DNA of 64,000 bases from Flavobacterium chungbukense. GTDB taxonomy: Bacteria; Bacteroidota; Bacteroidia; Flavobacteriales; Flavobacteriaceae. The stretch covers positions 124,001-188,000 of the forward strand of contig NZ_JAJGZV010000001.1 in assembly GCF_020805785.1 (NCBI RefSeq). The letters are read 5' to 3'. Below, piece after piece: positions 52,442 to 60,820 of this stretch (positions are counted from its first letter, which is position 1; the number at the start of each line of letters is the position of its first letter). The position numbers were made by a program, and so were the translations under genes. The notes below the pieces were generated by a model. The model had not been told where the DNA came from. It was given only the letters and a program-made list of their open reading frames with translations, and ran no database searches.

Positions 52442-54607
52442 ATGAAAACCAAATTATTTTTTACCATTAGCTTTTTATTTTTTACAGCTTTAATTTTTGC
52501 TCAAAATACAATTTCAGGAAAAGTTGTAGATCAAAAAGGAAGACCAGTTGTGGGCGCCAATATTTATATAGACGGAACTTACGATGGGGCAACAAGTTCT
52601 GAAACGGGAGAGTTTTCTTTTGAAACTACCGAAACGGGAAATAAATTTTTAGTAGTTAGCTTTCTGCTTTTCGAAACTTTTAAACAAGAAATTGATGTTG
52701 CCAATTATAAAAATCAAACTGTAAAATTAAGAGAAAATGTAAATGCGCTTGATGCTGTTGTTATTACTGCGGGAACGTTAGAATCGGGAGATAAAGCAAG
52801 AGTTTCGGTTTTAAAACCTTTAGATATTGTCACAACCGCAGGTTCAGCCGGAAATATTGTTGCTGCTTTGCAAACTTTACCAGGAACTCAAAGTGTGGGT
52901 GAAGACGGACGTTTGTTTGTTCGCGGTGGAGAAGCAAATGAAACACAGACATTCGTAGACGGAATTCGTGTAGCACAACCTTACGGAGCAACCACAAATA
53001 ACTTACCAACTCGAAGCCGATTTTCTCCTTTTTTGTTTAGCGGAATCGCATTTTCTACAGGTGGTTATTCTGCGGAATATGGCGAAGCATTATCTAGTGT
53101 ATTACTTTTAAATACGCAAGATGAAGAAGATCATGAAAAAACAGATATTGGTTTCATGACCGTTGGTCTAAGTTTAGGAAATACGCAGAAATGGGAAAAA
53201 AGTTCTTTAAGCGTTAATATGATGTATGTAAATCTAGCGCCTTATCAAGCTGTAATTCCGCAAAATGTAGATTGGAATAATCCATATCAATCGCTTGGTG
53301 GAGAAACGGTTTACAGATATAAGTTTACAAATGGAGTATTTAAATTGTATGCTTCTTTTGATTCTGAAAGATTCGATTTAAATCAGAAAAATATCAATTT
53401 TGAAAATCCGATCAGAACAGATATGAATAACAATAATTTCTATTTGAATTCTTCTTATAAAGGAAGTATCGGAACAGGATGGCAATTAACTTCTGGCGTT
53501 AGCTACGGTTACAGTAAAAACAAATTGAAATATGATATTACCGGAATTAACAATCAGGAAAATGCTGCGCAGTTAAAATTGAAATTATCAAAAAAAGTGT
53601 CAAACTATTTTAGATTGTCTTTTGGTGCAGATTATTTCATTACAAAATTCAATGAAGATATTACCGATAATGCTTCTCTTAATGTTGCTAACGGTTACGA
53701 TTCTAATATTTTTGCCTCTTATGTAGAAGGAGATGTTGCATTTTCTAAAAATTTAGCCTTAAAAGTTGGTTTAAGATATTCTAACAACAGCTTGTTGAAT
53801 GAAAATAATATTGCTCCAAGAGCTTCTTTAGGTTACAAAGTTTCAAAAAGCAGTCAATTTTCTTTCGCTTATGGAGATTTTACACAAACACCAGTTGTAG
53901 ATTATATTAAATATTCTCAGTACCATCAGTTTGAAAGTGAAAAAGCAAAACATTATATTTTGAATTATACGTTTACAAAACCTGGACAATTGCTTCGAAC
54001 AGAACTGTATTATAAAGATTATAGCAATTTAGTGCAATACGATACAAGAGATATTCAATACAATTCGGTTTTCAATAACAACGGATCGGGTTATGCAAAA
54101 GGTTTTGATTTGCTTTGGAGAGATAGTAATTTATATAAAAACTTAGAATATTGGATTTCATACTCTTATATCGATTCAGAAAGACAATATAAAAACTTTC
54201 CAAATATGGCTACTCCTAGTTTTGTTGCTAATCATAATTTATCTGTTGTAACCAAATATTTTATAACAGATTGGAAATCACAAATCGGATTTACAAATAG
54301 TTTCAGCTCAGGCCGCCCGTACAATGATCCGAATCAAACGCAATTCATGAGCGGAAAAACAAAGTCTTACAATAGTTTGAGTTTTAACTGGGCCTATTTA
54401 TTGACGACACAAAAAATCCTTTATTTCTCAGTATCCAATATTTTAGGAACACAAAATGTTTTCGGCTACGATTACGCCAGAACGCCAGACGCAAGCGGAG
54501 TGTACCAAAGACAAGCTGTAATCCCGACTGCAGATCGATTTTTCTTCGTAGGCTTCTTTTGGACAATTAGTCAGAATAAAAATGAGAATCAGTTGAAGAA
54601 TCTTTAA
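52442..54607 (+). CDS. TonB-dependent outer-membrane receptor with regulatory-type N-terminal domain
   Basis: This 721-residue protein has a signal peptide (MKTKLFFTISFLFFTALIFAQ). A carboxypeptidase-D-like domain (ISGKVVDQKGRPVVGANIYIDGTYDGATSSETGEF) follows, then the plug (AGTLESGDKARVSVLKPLDIVTTAGSAGNIVAALQTLPGTQSVGEDGRLFVRGGEANETQTFVDGI) and a barrel ending RFFFVGFFWTISQ. I used the second ATG because the -7 box is downstream of the first. No SusD partner is present, so it is not a sus-type pair. Cargo is unknown; siderophore or peptide is possible. Confidence 0.9.
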   Translation: MKTKLFFTISFLFFTALIFAQNTISGKVVDQKGRPVVGANIYIDGTYDGATSSETGEFSFETTETGNKFLVVSFLLFETFKQEIDVANYKNQTVKLRENVNALDAVVITAGTLESGDKARVSVLKPLDIVTTAGSAGNIVAALQTLPGTQSVGEDGRLFVRGGEANETQTFVDGIRVAQPYGATTNNLPTRSRFSPFLFSGIAFSTGGYSAEYGEALSSVLLLNTQDEEDHEKTDIGFMTVGLSLGNTQKWEKSSLSVNMMYVNLAPYQAVIPQNVDWNNPYQSLGGETVYRYKFTNGVFKLYASFDSERFDLNQKNINFENPIRTDMNNNNFYLNSSYKGSIGTGWQLTSGVSYGYSKNKLKYDITGINNQENAAQLKLKLSKKVSNYFRLSFGADYFITKFNEDITDNASLNVANGYDSNIFASYVEGDVAFSKNLALKVGLRYSNNSLLNENNIAPRASLGYKVSKSSQFSFAYGDFTQTPVVDYIKYSQYHQFESEKAKHYILNYTFTKPGQLLRTELYYKDYSNLVQYDTRDIQYNSVFNNNGSGYAKGFDLLWRDSNLYKNLEYWISYSYIDSERQYKNFPNMATPSFVANHNLSVVTKYFITDWKSQIGFTNSFSSGRPYNDPNQTQFMSGKTKSYNSLSFNWAYLLTTQKILYFSVSNILGTQNVFGYDYARTPDASGVYQRQAVIPTADRFFFVGFFWTISQNKNENQLKNL

Positions 54608-54612
54608 AAGAT

Positions 54613-54686
54613 TCTGAGGTTCTAAGATACTAAGGTGCTAAGAAAAAAAACTTAGAACCTTAGCCCCTCAGCACCTTAGTAACTCA
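54613..54686. repeat. octamer-period array f with inverted CTAAG and CTTAG arms
   Basis: The left arm has CTGAG/CTAAG at 54613, 54621, 54629 and 54637; the right arm has CTTAG/CTCAG at 54650, 54658, 54666, 54674 and CTCAA at 54682. Both keep an 8-bp period with three-base spacers. The arms are complementary in the cores and form a hairpin after the TonB receptor stop. Confidence 0.9.
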
Positions 54687-54782
54687 AAAAAAACAATTCA
54701 GTAACCAAAATCAACAACTCGGTATCATTTAGTTTTAAAACAATAAAAACCGACATACTTTTGAAGTATAAATTAAAAGAGA

Positions 54783-54811
54783 CAAAGAAGCAAAGCAGCA
54801 AAGGCTCAAAG
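54783..54811. repeat. octamer-period CAAAG array g
   Basis: CAAAG at 54783, 54791, 54799 and 54807 with three-base spacers AAG, CAG and GCT. Confidence 0.9.
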
Positions 54812-54842
54812 TTTTTTGAATAGCAATAATAAGAAAATAAGA

Positions 54843-54879
54843 CCTTGTCACTTTGTAACTCTGAACCTTTAAACCTTAA
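54843..54879. repeat. octamer-period CTTTG array h
   Basis: CCTTG, CTTTG, CTCTG, CTTTA and CTTAA at 54843, 54851, 54859, 54867 and 54875, period 8. It is the inverted partner of array g. Confidence 0.8.
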
Positions 54880-54916
54880 AAAAAGAGTTTTAATTATCAA
54901 TCAAAAAAAATAGAAT

Positions 54917-54945
54917 CTCAGAACCTTAGTAACTTAGAAACTTAA
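54917..54945. repeat. octamer-period CTTAG array i
   Basis: CTCAG, CTTAG, CTTAG and CTTAA at 54917, 54925, 54933 and 54941, period 8. It ends 13 nt before the next ATG. Confidence 0.8.
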
Positions 54946-54957
54946 AAAAAAGAAATC

Positions 54958-55578
54958 ATGACCAAAATTATTACAGTTATCGCATTATTTGTTTGTAGTT
55001 TATTATCTGCTCAAACACAATTTGAACAAGGAATGACAAAAGCGTTTGGACTTTGGAAAGAAGGAAAAAACACAGAAGCTTCTCAATTATTTGAAAGAAT
55101 TGCAGCTGCTGAAAAAAACAGTTATTTGCCAAATTATTATATCGCTTTAATTAATACAACAGCTGTGTTTACAGAAAAAGACAAAACAAAAATTGATTTG
55201 TTATTGACAAAAGCACAAGACGCATTAGATGTAGAATTAATAAAAGATCAAAGCAATTCAGAATTATATGTAATGCAAGCTTTAATCTACACAGGATATG
55301 TTGTTGCAGACCCAATGACAAACGGAATGAAATATTCTGGCAAAGTAATGGAAGCTTACGCAAAAGCCAAAGCGTTAGACCCAAACAACCCAAGAGCTGT
55401 TTTTGGTGAAGCAGATTATCAATTAGGAGGTGCAAAATGGACAGGGGTTGACACAAAACCTTTATGTGCTCAAGTTGCAAAATCTATTGAACTTTTTAAT
55501 ACTTTTAAACCAGCGACTCCTTTTTCTCCAAAATGGGGATTAGAAAGAGCTTTGGAAGTCCAAAAAACGTGTAAATAA
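54958..55578 (+). CDS. secreted TPR-like protein of unknown function
   Basis: This 206-residue protein has a signal peptide (MTKIITVIALFVCSLLSAQ). Helical pairs follow that look like degenerate tetratricopeptide repeats (FGLWKEGKNTEASQLFERIAAAEKNSYLPNYYIALI, SELYVMQALIYTGYVV, AYAKAKALDPNNPRAVFGEADYQLGG). It has no catalytic motif. It lies 23 nt before the LytS kinase gene and in the same direction, so it may be a periplasmic part of that operon. Confidence 0.75.
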   Translation: MTKIITVIALFVCSLLSAQTQFEQGMTKAFGLWKEGKNTEASQLFERIAAAEKNSYLPNYYIALINTTAVFTEKDKTKIDLLLTKAQDALDVELIKDQSNSELYVMQALIYTGYVVADPMTNGMKYSGKVMEAYAKAKALDPNNPRAVFGEADYQLGGAKWTGVDTKPLCAQVAKSIELFNTFKPATPFSPKWGLERALEVQKTCK

Positions 55579-55601
55579 TAAATTAATATAAGAAGCATAT
55601 A

Positions 55602-56954
55602 ATGAAAGAAAGAACATTTACCGATCTGAAAAGTGGAACAATAGTCTGTTTCAAGATTTCGATGATCTTTGCCGTAATATTTTCAGCTTCTTTAGGAGAT
55701 GATTTAAATGTTAGAAATGTTCTTTTAACTTTCTTTATAAGCTGTCTTTATTCTTTCGGATTAGGTTTTGGAAATGGCTTCCTGAATGTGCTCTTAGACA
55801 AAAAATGGGATTGGCTGGAACAAACAAACCTTAGAGTTTATTACGGAATTCTAGTAACCGTTTTGTATACAGTTCCTGTAGTTTTAGCCATAAACTATTT
55901 CATTTTTGTGGTATTGCAGGATGTGAGCTTAGAGGTGTTTTTGGGAGCAAGAATGATATGGGTACATCTTTTTTATATTATTTTATCTTTAGGAGTTTCC
56001 ACTTTTTTACAAGCCAGAAGTTTTATGGTGAAGTGGAAAAAAGCTTCAAAAGTTGAAATAACGCAGCAAAAAATCATCGCCGGAACTGCCAGCGCCAAAT
56101 TTGAAAGTTTAAAAAATCAGATTGACCCACATTTTCTTTTTAATAGTTTGAATGTTTTAAGTTCATTGATTGAAGAAAATCCTGATAATGCGCAGCGTTT
56201 TACCACTTCTTTATCTAAAATTTACAGATATGTTTTAGAGCAGAAAGATAAAGAATTGGTTTCTGTTGAAGATGAATTGTCATTTGCTAAAACTTACATG
56301 AATCTGCTTAAAATGCGTTTCGAAAATAGTTTGTTTTACGAATTGCCAACAGAAAACATCAATCCAGATGCTAAAGTGGTTCCGCTTTCTTTACAGCTTT
56401 TACTGGAGAATACTGTAAAGCATAATATTGTAAGCGAACAAAAACCTTTGCATATTAGAATATTTATTGACGGAGATTATTTGGCTATACAAAATGATCT
56501 TCAAAAGAAAGAAGTTTTGCAAGATAGACAAGGTGTTGGATTGCAGAATATTGTAAATCGATACGGAATTATAACGGACCGAAGAGTGAAAATTGATCAA
56601 GACGAAAAGAATTTCACCGTTAGAATTCCAATTTTAACCAAACAAATTACAGTTATGGAAATGAGTGCAGAATATACAGATGAGGCAAAAGCCTATTATA
56701 GAGCCAAAAAAAGAGTTGAAGAACTAAAAGGTTTTTACGGAAATATTATTTCATACTGTTGTGTAATTCCATTTTTAGTTTTTATCAATCTAAAATTTTC
56801 ACCAGGATTTCAATGGTTTTGGTTTTCTGCTTTAGGCTGGGGATTTGGAGTTGCCATGCATGCTTTTAAAGTTTTTGGATACAGTTCAGATTGGGAAGAA
56901 CGTAAAATACGAGAAATTTTAGAGAGAGATAACAAACAAAACACTTGGAAATAA
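55602..56954 (+). CDS. LytS-family sensor histidine kinase with a C-terminal 2TM domain
   Basis: This 450-residue membrane kinase has four N-terminal hydrophobic helices (about residues 15-145). The His_kinase domain follows: QIDPHFLFNSLNVLSSLIEENPDNAQRFTTSLSKIYRYVLEQKDKELV, with the phospho-acceptor His near residue 185. The ATP site has LLLENTVKHN and GVGLQNIVNRYG. The unusual last 100 residues are a 2TM module (YRAKKRVEELKGFYGNIISY... GWGFGVAMHAFKVFGYSSDWEERKIREILE). Four 2TM genes follow, then the LytTR regulator at 58340-59104. Confidence 0.93.
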   Translation: MKERTFTDLKSGTIVCFKISMIFAVIFSASLGDDLNVRNVLLTFFISCLYSFGLGFGNGFLNVLLDKKWDWLEQTNLRVYYGILVTVLYTVPVVLAINYFIFVVLQDVSLEVFLGARMIWVHLFYIILSLGVSTFLQARSFMVKWKKASKVEITQQKIIAGTASAKFESLKNQIDPHFLFNSLNVLSSLIEENPDNAQRFTTSLSKIYRYVLEQKDKELVSVEDELSFAKTYMNLLKMRFENSLFYELPTENINPDAKVVPLSLQLLLENTVKHNIVSEQKPLHIRIFIDGDYLAIQNDLQKKEVLQDRQGVGLQNIVNRYGIITDRRVKIDQDEKNFTVRIPILTKQITVMEMSAEYTDEAKAYYRAKKRVEELKGFYGNIISYCCVIPFLVFINLKFSPGFQWFWFSALGWGFGVAMHAFKVFGYSSDWEERKIREILERDNKQNTWK

Positions 56955-57280
56955 TGACTGAAAAAGATTTTACTGAAGCGGATCGTTATTATGATGCTCA
57001 GAAAAGAGTGAAAGAATTAAGAGAGTTTTACGAGCATTTGAGTGTATACGTTTTGTCTACTCCAATTGTAATTATAGTAAATTTAATGACCTCTCCAGAG
57101 TATTTGTGGTTTATTTGGTGTGTAGTAGGCTGGGGAATGGCAATTGTTTTACATGGATTAAAAGTTTTTAGTTTTCCGCCTTTCTTTAATAAAAAATGGG
57201 AGGATAAAAAAATACAAGAATTTTTAGAAAAAGAAAATAAACGTAGACTTGAAAGTAATCATGGAAACAAATTTGAGTAA
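56954..57280 (+). CDS. small 2TM-domain membrane protein, paralogue 1
   Basis: The 108-residue protein is one 2TM unit: a charged N-terminal helix (YYDAQKRVKELREFYEHLS), two membrane helices (VLSTPIVIIVNLM and WFIWCVVGWGMAIVLHGLKVF) and a cytoplasmic tail (WEDKKIQEFLEKENKR). The ATG overlaps the kinase stop (TAATG), so translation is coupled. I rejected a TTG nine bases upstream. It may pair with the kinase's own 2TM part. Confidence 0.85.
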   Translation: MTEKDFTEADRYYDAQKRVKELREFYEHLSVYVLSTPIVIIVNLMTSPEYLWFIWCVVGWGMAIVLHGLKVFSFPPFFNKKWEDKKIQEFLEKENKRRLESNHGNKFE

Positions 57281-57590
57281 CGATCAGGAACAAACTATTT
57301 TGAAGGAACTAGCCAGCAAAAAAGTAAAACAGCTAAAGTCATTTTACAATCATTTATTTGTTTATGTAATCTCGATGATTGTATTTCTTCTGAAAGAATA
57401 TACCAATCTTCCACTTCATTTTTTTCCAATACAATACATCAATTGGGTGGTTATGATTATTTGGTCGGCTGTAATACTTGGTTCTGCTATTGATATGTTT
57501 GCATCTTATAAAATTTTTGGCACACAATGGGAACAACGTAAATTGAAAAGCATCTTAGAAAAAAAATATAAAAAACAAAAATGGGAATAA
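57261..57590 (+). CDS. small 2TM-domain membrane protein, paralogue 2 (divergent)
   Basis: The 109-residue protein starts inside the previous gene, overlapping by 20 bp, and has the same pattern: KKVKQLKSFYNHLFVYVISMIVF, a second membrane helix (WVVMIIWSAVILGSAIDMF) and FGTQWEQRKLKSILEKK. The H-G-L-K-V-F block of the other paralogues is replaced by SYKIFG, so it is the most divergent of the set. Confidence 0.8.
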   Translation: METNLSNDQEQTILKELASKKVKQLKSFYNHLFVYVISMIVFLLKEYTNLPLHFFPIQYINWVVMIIWSAVILGSAIDMFASYKIFGTQWEQRKLKSILEKKYKKQKWE

Positions 57591-57592
57591 TC

Positions 57593-57898
57593 ATGGAAAG
57601 GATTTTAAGCGAAGAGGAAAGATATATCGCGGCTAAAAAGAAAGTCGAAAATATTAAAGGATTTTATGGAAATCTAGTTTCTTACATATTAGTAAATGCC
57701 ATTTTAATCTTTATCAATTTGTATACATCACCACAATATTTATGGTTTTTCTGGCCGCTATTATGGTGGGGAGTTGGAGTTATCTTTCACGGATTGAAAG
57801 TTTTTGAAGTTTTTCCTGGAATGGGTAAAGAATGGGAGGAAAGAAAAATTCAGGAATTTATGGAGAAAGAGAAAGAAAATAAAAACAAGTGGAAATAA
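57593..57898 (+). CDS. small 2TM-domain membrane protein, paralogue 3
   Basis: The 101-residue protein is closest to the kinase's own 2TM part: AAKKKVENIKGFYGNLVSYILVN, LWFFWPLLWWGVGVIFHGLKVFEVF and WEERKIQEFMEKEK. I chose the ATG at 57593, 2 nt after the upstream stop; the ATG at 57581 adds only four residues and lies inside the upstream gene. Confidence 0.82.
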   Translation: MERILSEEERYIAAKKKVENIKGFYGNLVSYILVNAILIFINLYTSPQYLWFFWPLLWWGVGVIFHGLKVFEVFPGMGKEWEERKIQEFMEKEKENKNKWK

Positions 57899-57919
57899 TT
57901 TTTAAAAAAAAATATAGTT

Positions 57920-58300
57920 ATGGGACGTTATAGAAGAGAGATGTACGAAGACTACGCAAAACAAAATTCAGGAGAATATACCAATGACGAAAGTTACAAT
58001 GCGGCTTACAAAAAAGTAAAAAAAATTAAAGGATTTTATTCTCATTTGAAAGTGTACTTTATTGTAAATATCATTATTATTGTTTCAAGTATAACAAGAA
58101 GCAATTTTTCAAATGGGTTTGATTTTAGTGGTTTGTCTAACTGGCATAGTTATTCAACAGCATTCTTCTGGGGAATTGGTTTAGTAGCGCACGGACTTTC
58201 TGTTTTTGGTTCTAATTTGTTTTTTAGTGAAGACTGGGAACAAAAGAAAATCCAAAAATTTATGGATAAAGACGCCGCAAATAAAAATAAATGGGAGTAA
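57920..58300 (+). CDS. small 2TM-domain membrane protein, paralogue 4
   Basis: The 126-residue protein has a longer basic N-terminus (MGRYRREMYEDYAKQ), the unit AAYKKVKKIKGFYSHLKVYFIVN, a Ser/Asn-rich insert between the membrane helices (NGFDFSGLSNWHSYS), WGIGLVAHGLSVFG and WEQKKIQKFMDKDAAN. It is the last 2TM gene, 39 nt before the LytTR regulator. Confidence 0.82.
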   Translation: MGRYRREMYEDYAKQNSGEYTNDESYNAAYKKVKKIKGFYSHLKVYFIVNIIIIVSSITRSNFSNGFDFSGLSNWHSYSTAFFWGIGLVAHGLSVFGSNLFFSEDWEQKKIQKFMDKDAANKNKWE

Positions 58301-58339
58301 CTTTGACCTAATATTTTTTCAAATTTCATAGTATAGTAA

Positions 58340-59104
58340 ATGATCACATTAATTATAGAAGACGAAAAACCGGCAGCAAGATTGTTGCAGAGAAAACTTG
58401 AAAAGTTAGATGTAACCGTAGAAACGATGCTTCATTCGGTTGAAGAATCAGTTCAATGGTTTGAAAATAATCCGCATCCGGATTTGATTTTTCTGGATAT
58501 TCAGCTATCTGACGGTTTGTCTTTTGAAATTTTTGAAAAGATCGATATCAAAAGCGCTATCATCTTTACAACAGCGTATGATGAATATGCATTAAAGGCT
58601 TTTAAGCTAAACAGTATAGATTATTTACTAAAGCCAATTGATGAAGATGATTTGGAAACTGCGGTTTCTAAATATAAAACACGAATTCCGAAAACAACAG
58701 AAACTTCAAACCTGCAATTAGATTTTGAACAGATTCGTCAAATGCTTTCAAATCCTTTTGAAAAGACGTATAAAAAGAGGTTTACAGTAAAGATTGGCCA
58801 ACATCTAAAAGTCATTACAACAGAAGAAATTGAATGTTTTTTTAGTGAAAATAAAGGAACATACATTCATACATGCGATAATCGTGATTATTTGATCGAT
58901 TCGACTTTAGAAATTTTGGAGCAAGAATTAGACAAAAAGGATTTCTTTCGCGTAAGCAGAAAGTTTATTGTGCCGTTAAAAGCGATTAAAGAAATCCAGG
59001 TTTATACTAATTCTCGACTTAAAGTGATTCTTCCAACTTATAAAGAAGATGAGGTTATTGTAAGCCGAGAAAAAGTACAGGATTTTAAAGCTTGGTTGGG
59101 ATAA
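58340..59104 (+). CDS. LytTR-family DNA-binding response regulator
   Basis: The 254-residue protein has an N-terminal receiver (IEDEKPAARLLQRKL, phospho-acceptor Asp in PDLIFLDIQLSDG at about residue 54, IIFTTAYDEYALKAF, YLLKPID) and a C-terminal LytTR DNA-binding domain (about 145-250; FTVKIGQHLKVITTEEIECFFSENKGTYIHT, FFRVSRKFIVPLKAIKEI). It pairs with the LytS kinase at 55602. Targets are unknown; the 2TM genes in its own operon are obvious candidates. Confidence 0.94.
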   Translation: MITLIIEDEKPAARLLQRKLEKLDVTVETMLHSVEESVQWFENNPHPDLIFLDIQLSDGLSFEIFEKIDIKSAIIFTTAYDEYALKAFKLNSIDYLLKPIDEDDLETAVSKYKTRIPKTTETSNLQLDFEQIRQMLSNPFEKTYKKRFTVKIGQHLKVITTEEIECFFSENKGTYIHTCDNRDYLIDSTLEILEQELDKKDFFRVSRKFIVPLKAIKEIQVYTNSRLKVILPTYKEDEVIVSREKVQDFKAWLG

Positions 59105-59166
59105 AATCAAAAAAAAGAAATTTAATAGATTTTAATTTTTCGAATTAAAATCGATATCATAAAAAT

Positions 59167-59429
59167 TGGCTATCTCAAAAGGATAGCTTTTTTCATTGCA
59201 AAATATTTATAAGATTTCATTTATCAGTAAAGCCCCAGCGGGGTGAAATATGTATAGAAATTAGAATAAGACAAATAAATAAAGCTCCGGAGGAGTGACA
59301 TTTTTTTTCTAAAACCTTAATATATGTCGCTCTTCCAGAGCTTTATGTTGTAAATGTTTATCATTTGCTATAAATATTTCGCTTCTCCGAAGCTTACAAA
59401 AAAAGCCATCTTTTTGAGACAGCTTTTTT
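59167..59429. repeat. inverted-terminal element with terminator-like ends
   Basis: The left end (59168-59193, GGCTATCTCAAAAGGATAGC then six T) is a terminator stem. The right end (59398-59429) is an inverted, slightly diverged copy (GCTGTCTCAAAAAGATGGC on the other strand). Between them, 59229-59395 is a second inverted repeat: AAGCCCCAGCGGGGTGAAAT at the left, and its diverged complement at the right, with CTCCGGAGGAGTGACAT near the middle. No coding signal exists. Confidence 0.7.
59169..59193 (+). terminator. terminator of the LytS-2TM-LytTR operon
   Basis: GCTATC and GATAGC with an 8-nt loop are followed by six T, about 65 nt after the LytTR stop. Confidence 0.75.
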
Positions 59430-59449
59430 ATGTTTTAATATATTAGATT

Positions 59450-60475
59450 TTATTTACTCAATCTATGCAATGTAAATGTCATAGCGCTTAAAAGGAAAAA
59501 CGCCATAATTTGGTGAATTAATCCTAAAGCCAAAGGAACGCTAAACAATAAGGTAAAAACTCCAAGCAAAAATTGGATAAAAACAAAAACTACTAAAGTA
59601 TTGATTCCGTTTGCTTGAGTTCTGGTAAGCGAATATTTTTTGCTTTTAAAGAAAAGAAAAAGAATAATCGCAACCACTACATAAGCAAAAGTTCTGTGTA
59701 CAAACTGAACACCGCTTTTTCCTTCAATTAAATTTTTGATTAAAGAAGATTGTTCGATAAAAACCGATTCGTGAATAAATTCTCCATCACTCATTAACGG
59801 CCAATGATTGTGAATTAATCCTGCATTTAATCCAGCTACAAAACCGCCATAAATAATCTGAATTAATAAGGCAACTAGTGCATAACGAGCAATTTTTCGA
59901 AGCGGTAATATTTTATTGATATTTCGTTCCGGATAAATTAAGTCGAGTGCAACCCAAAGCGTGTACGCGAAAGTAATAAATGCAAAAGTTAAGTGCAGTG
60001 AAAGTCTAAAATGACTTACATCTGGATTATCAATTAAACCGCTTCTTACCATAAACCATCCCAAAAATCCTTGGAAACCTCCCATAGCTAGAAGAACCAC
60101 ACATTTTTTAATAGTGTCTGTATCTAATTTCTTTTTTGCTAAAAAGTAAACAAACGGTACAAAGAAAACCAACCCAATAATGCGTCCGATGAAACGATGA
60201 AACCATTCCCAGAAATAGATAAATTTATAATCTGCTAATTGAAAATCGTTATGAATATTGATTTTTTGATACTCTGGAAATTTCTTGTATTCGTCAAAAG
60301 CGGCTTGCCATTTGGCTTCGGTTAAAGGCGGGAAAGTGTCAGTTACCAAATGCCAGTCGGTCATAGATAAACCTGAATTAGTTAAACGGGTAATTCCGCC
60401 TACTACAACCATTAAAAATAATAAAACACAACCTGATAGTAACCAAATGATTACTGATTTATTCTCTTTTTTCAT
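59450..60475 (-). CDS. ctaA: heme A synthase, COX15/CtaA family
   Basis: This 341-residue membrane protein converts heme O to heme A for cytochrome oxidase. It has eight hydrophobic helices and the conserved blocks VGGITRLTNSGLSMTDW, EYKKFPEYQKIN, FKFIYFWEWFHRFIGR, GGFQGFLGWFMVRSGL, HFRLSLHLTFAF and VQFVHRTFAYVV. Heme-ligand His residues are present in WEWFHR, RLSLHL, QFVHR and LIHQIM. The sequence resembles the type without the Cys pair. It starts inside the end of the 60472 gene (4-nt ATGA overlap). Confidence 0.93.
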   Translation of the reverse strand: MKKENKSVIIWLLSGCVLLFLMVVVGGITRLTNSGLSMTDWHLVTDTFPPLTEAKWQAAFDEYKKFPEYQKINIHNDFQLADYKFIYFWEWFHRFIGRIIGLVFFVPFVYFLAKKKLDTDTIKKCVVLLAMGGFQGFLGWFMVRSGLIDNPDVSHFRLSLHLTFAFITFAYTLWVALDLIYPERNINKILPLRKIARYALVALLIQIIYGGFVAGLNAGLIHNHWPLMSDGEFIHESVFIEQSSLIKNLIEGKSGVQFVHRTFAYVVVAIILFLFFKSKKYSLTRTQANGINTLVVFVFIQFLLGVFTLLFSVPLALGLIHQIMAFFLLSAMTFTLHRLSK

Positions 60476-60792
60476 TCTTTTCCGATTAATTCGATTTCGC
60501 TCGATTTGCTAATTTTTTTTATGTAGATTTTTATAATAAATATATTTAAAAGGCTATTCAGTAAGATAATTGCCATCAGTGTAATTATTATTCCTCCATT
60601 AGTACTTTCATCAATTTCGAAGTATTTTTTTAGAATAGTAAACTGAAATTTTATATAAAAAAAAGTTATTACTGCTATTGTAATAATATTGATTAAAAAA
60701 AATATTAATTTATGCTTTGCTTTATTTTTATTAATAATCTTCAGTTTCTTGATAAAAAGAAGATTAAGAACCATCATCATTGTGAAAAGCAT
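60472..60792 (-). CDS. small hydrophobic membrane protein, unknown
   Basis: This 106-residue protein has three hydrophobic segments (MLFTMMMVLNLLFI, LIFFLINIITIAVITFFYI, GGIIITLMAIILLNSLLNIFIIKIYI) and is Lys/Ile-rich. No family is recognised. Its stop overlaps the heme A synthase ATG, so it is transcribed with it. It could be an assembly factor of the oxidase pathway, but only context supports that. Confidence 0.5.
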   Translation of the reverse strand: MLFTMMMVLNLLFIKKLKIINKNKAKHKLIFFLINIITIAVITFFYIKFQFTILKKYFEIDESTNGGIIITLMAIILLNSLLNIFIIKIYIKKISKSSEIELIGKE

Positions 60793-60820
60793 GAATAAAA
60801 TAATAAACCAAGCATATAGA

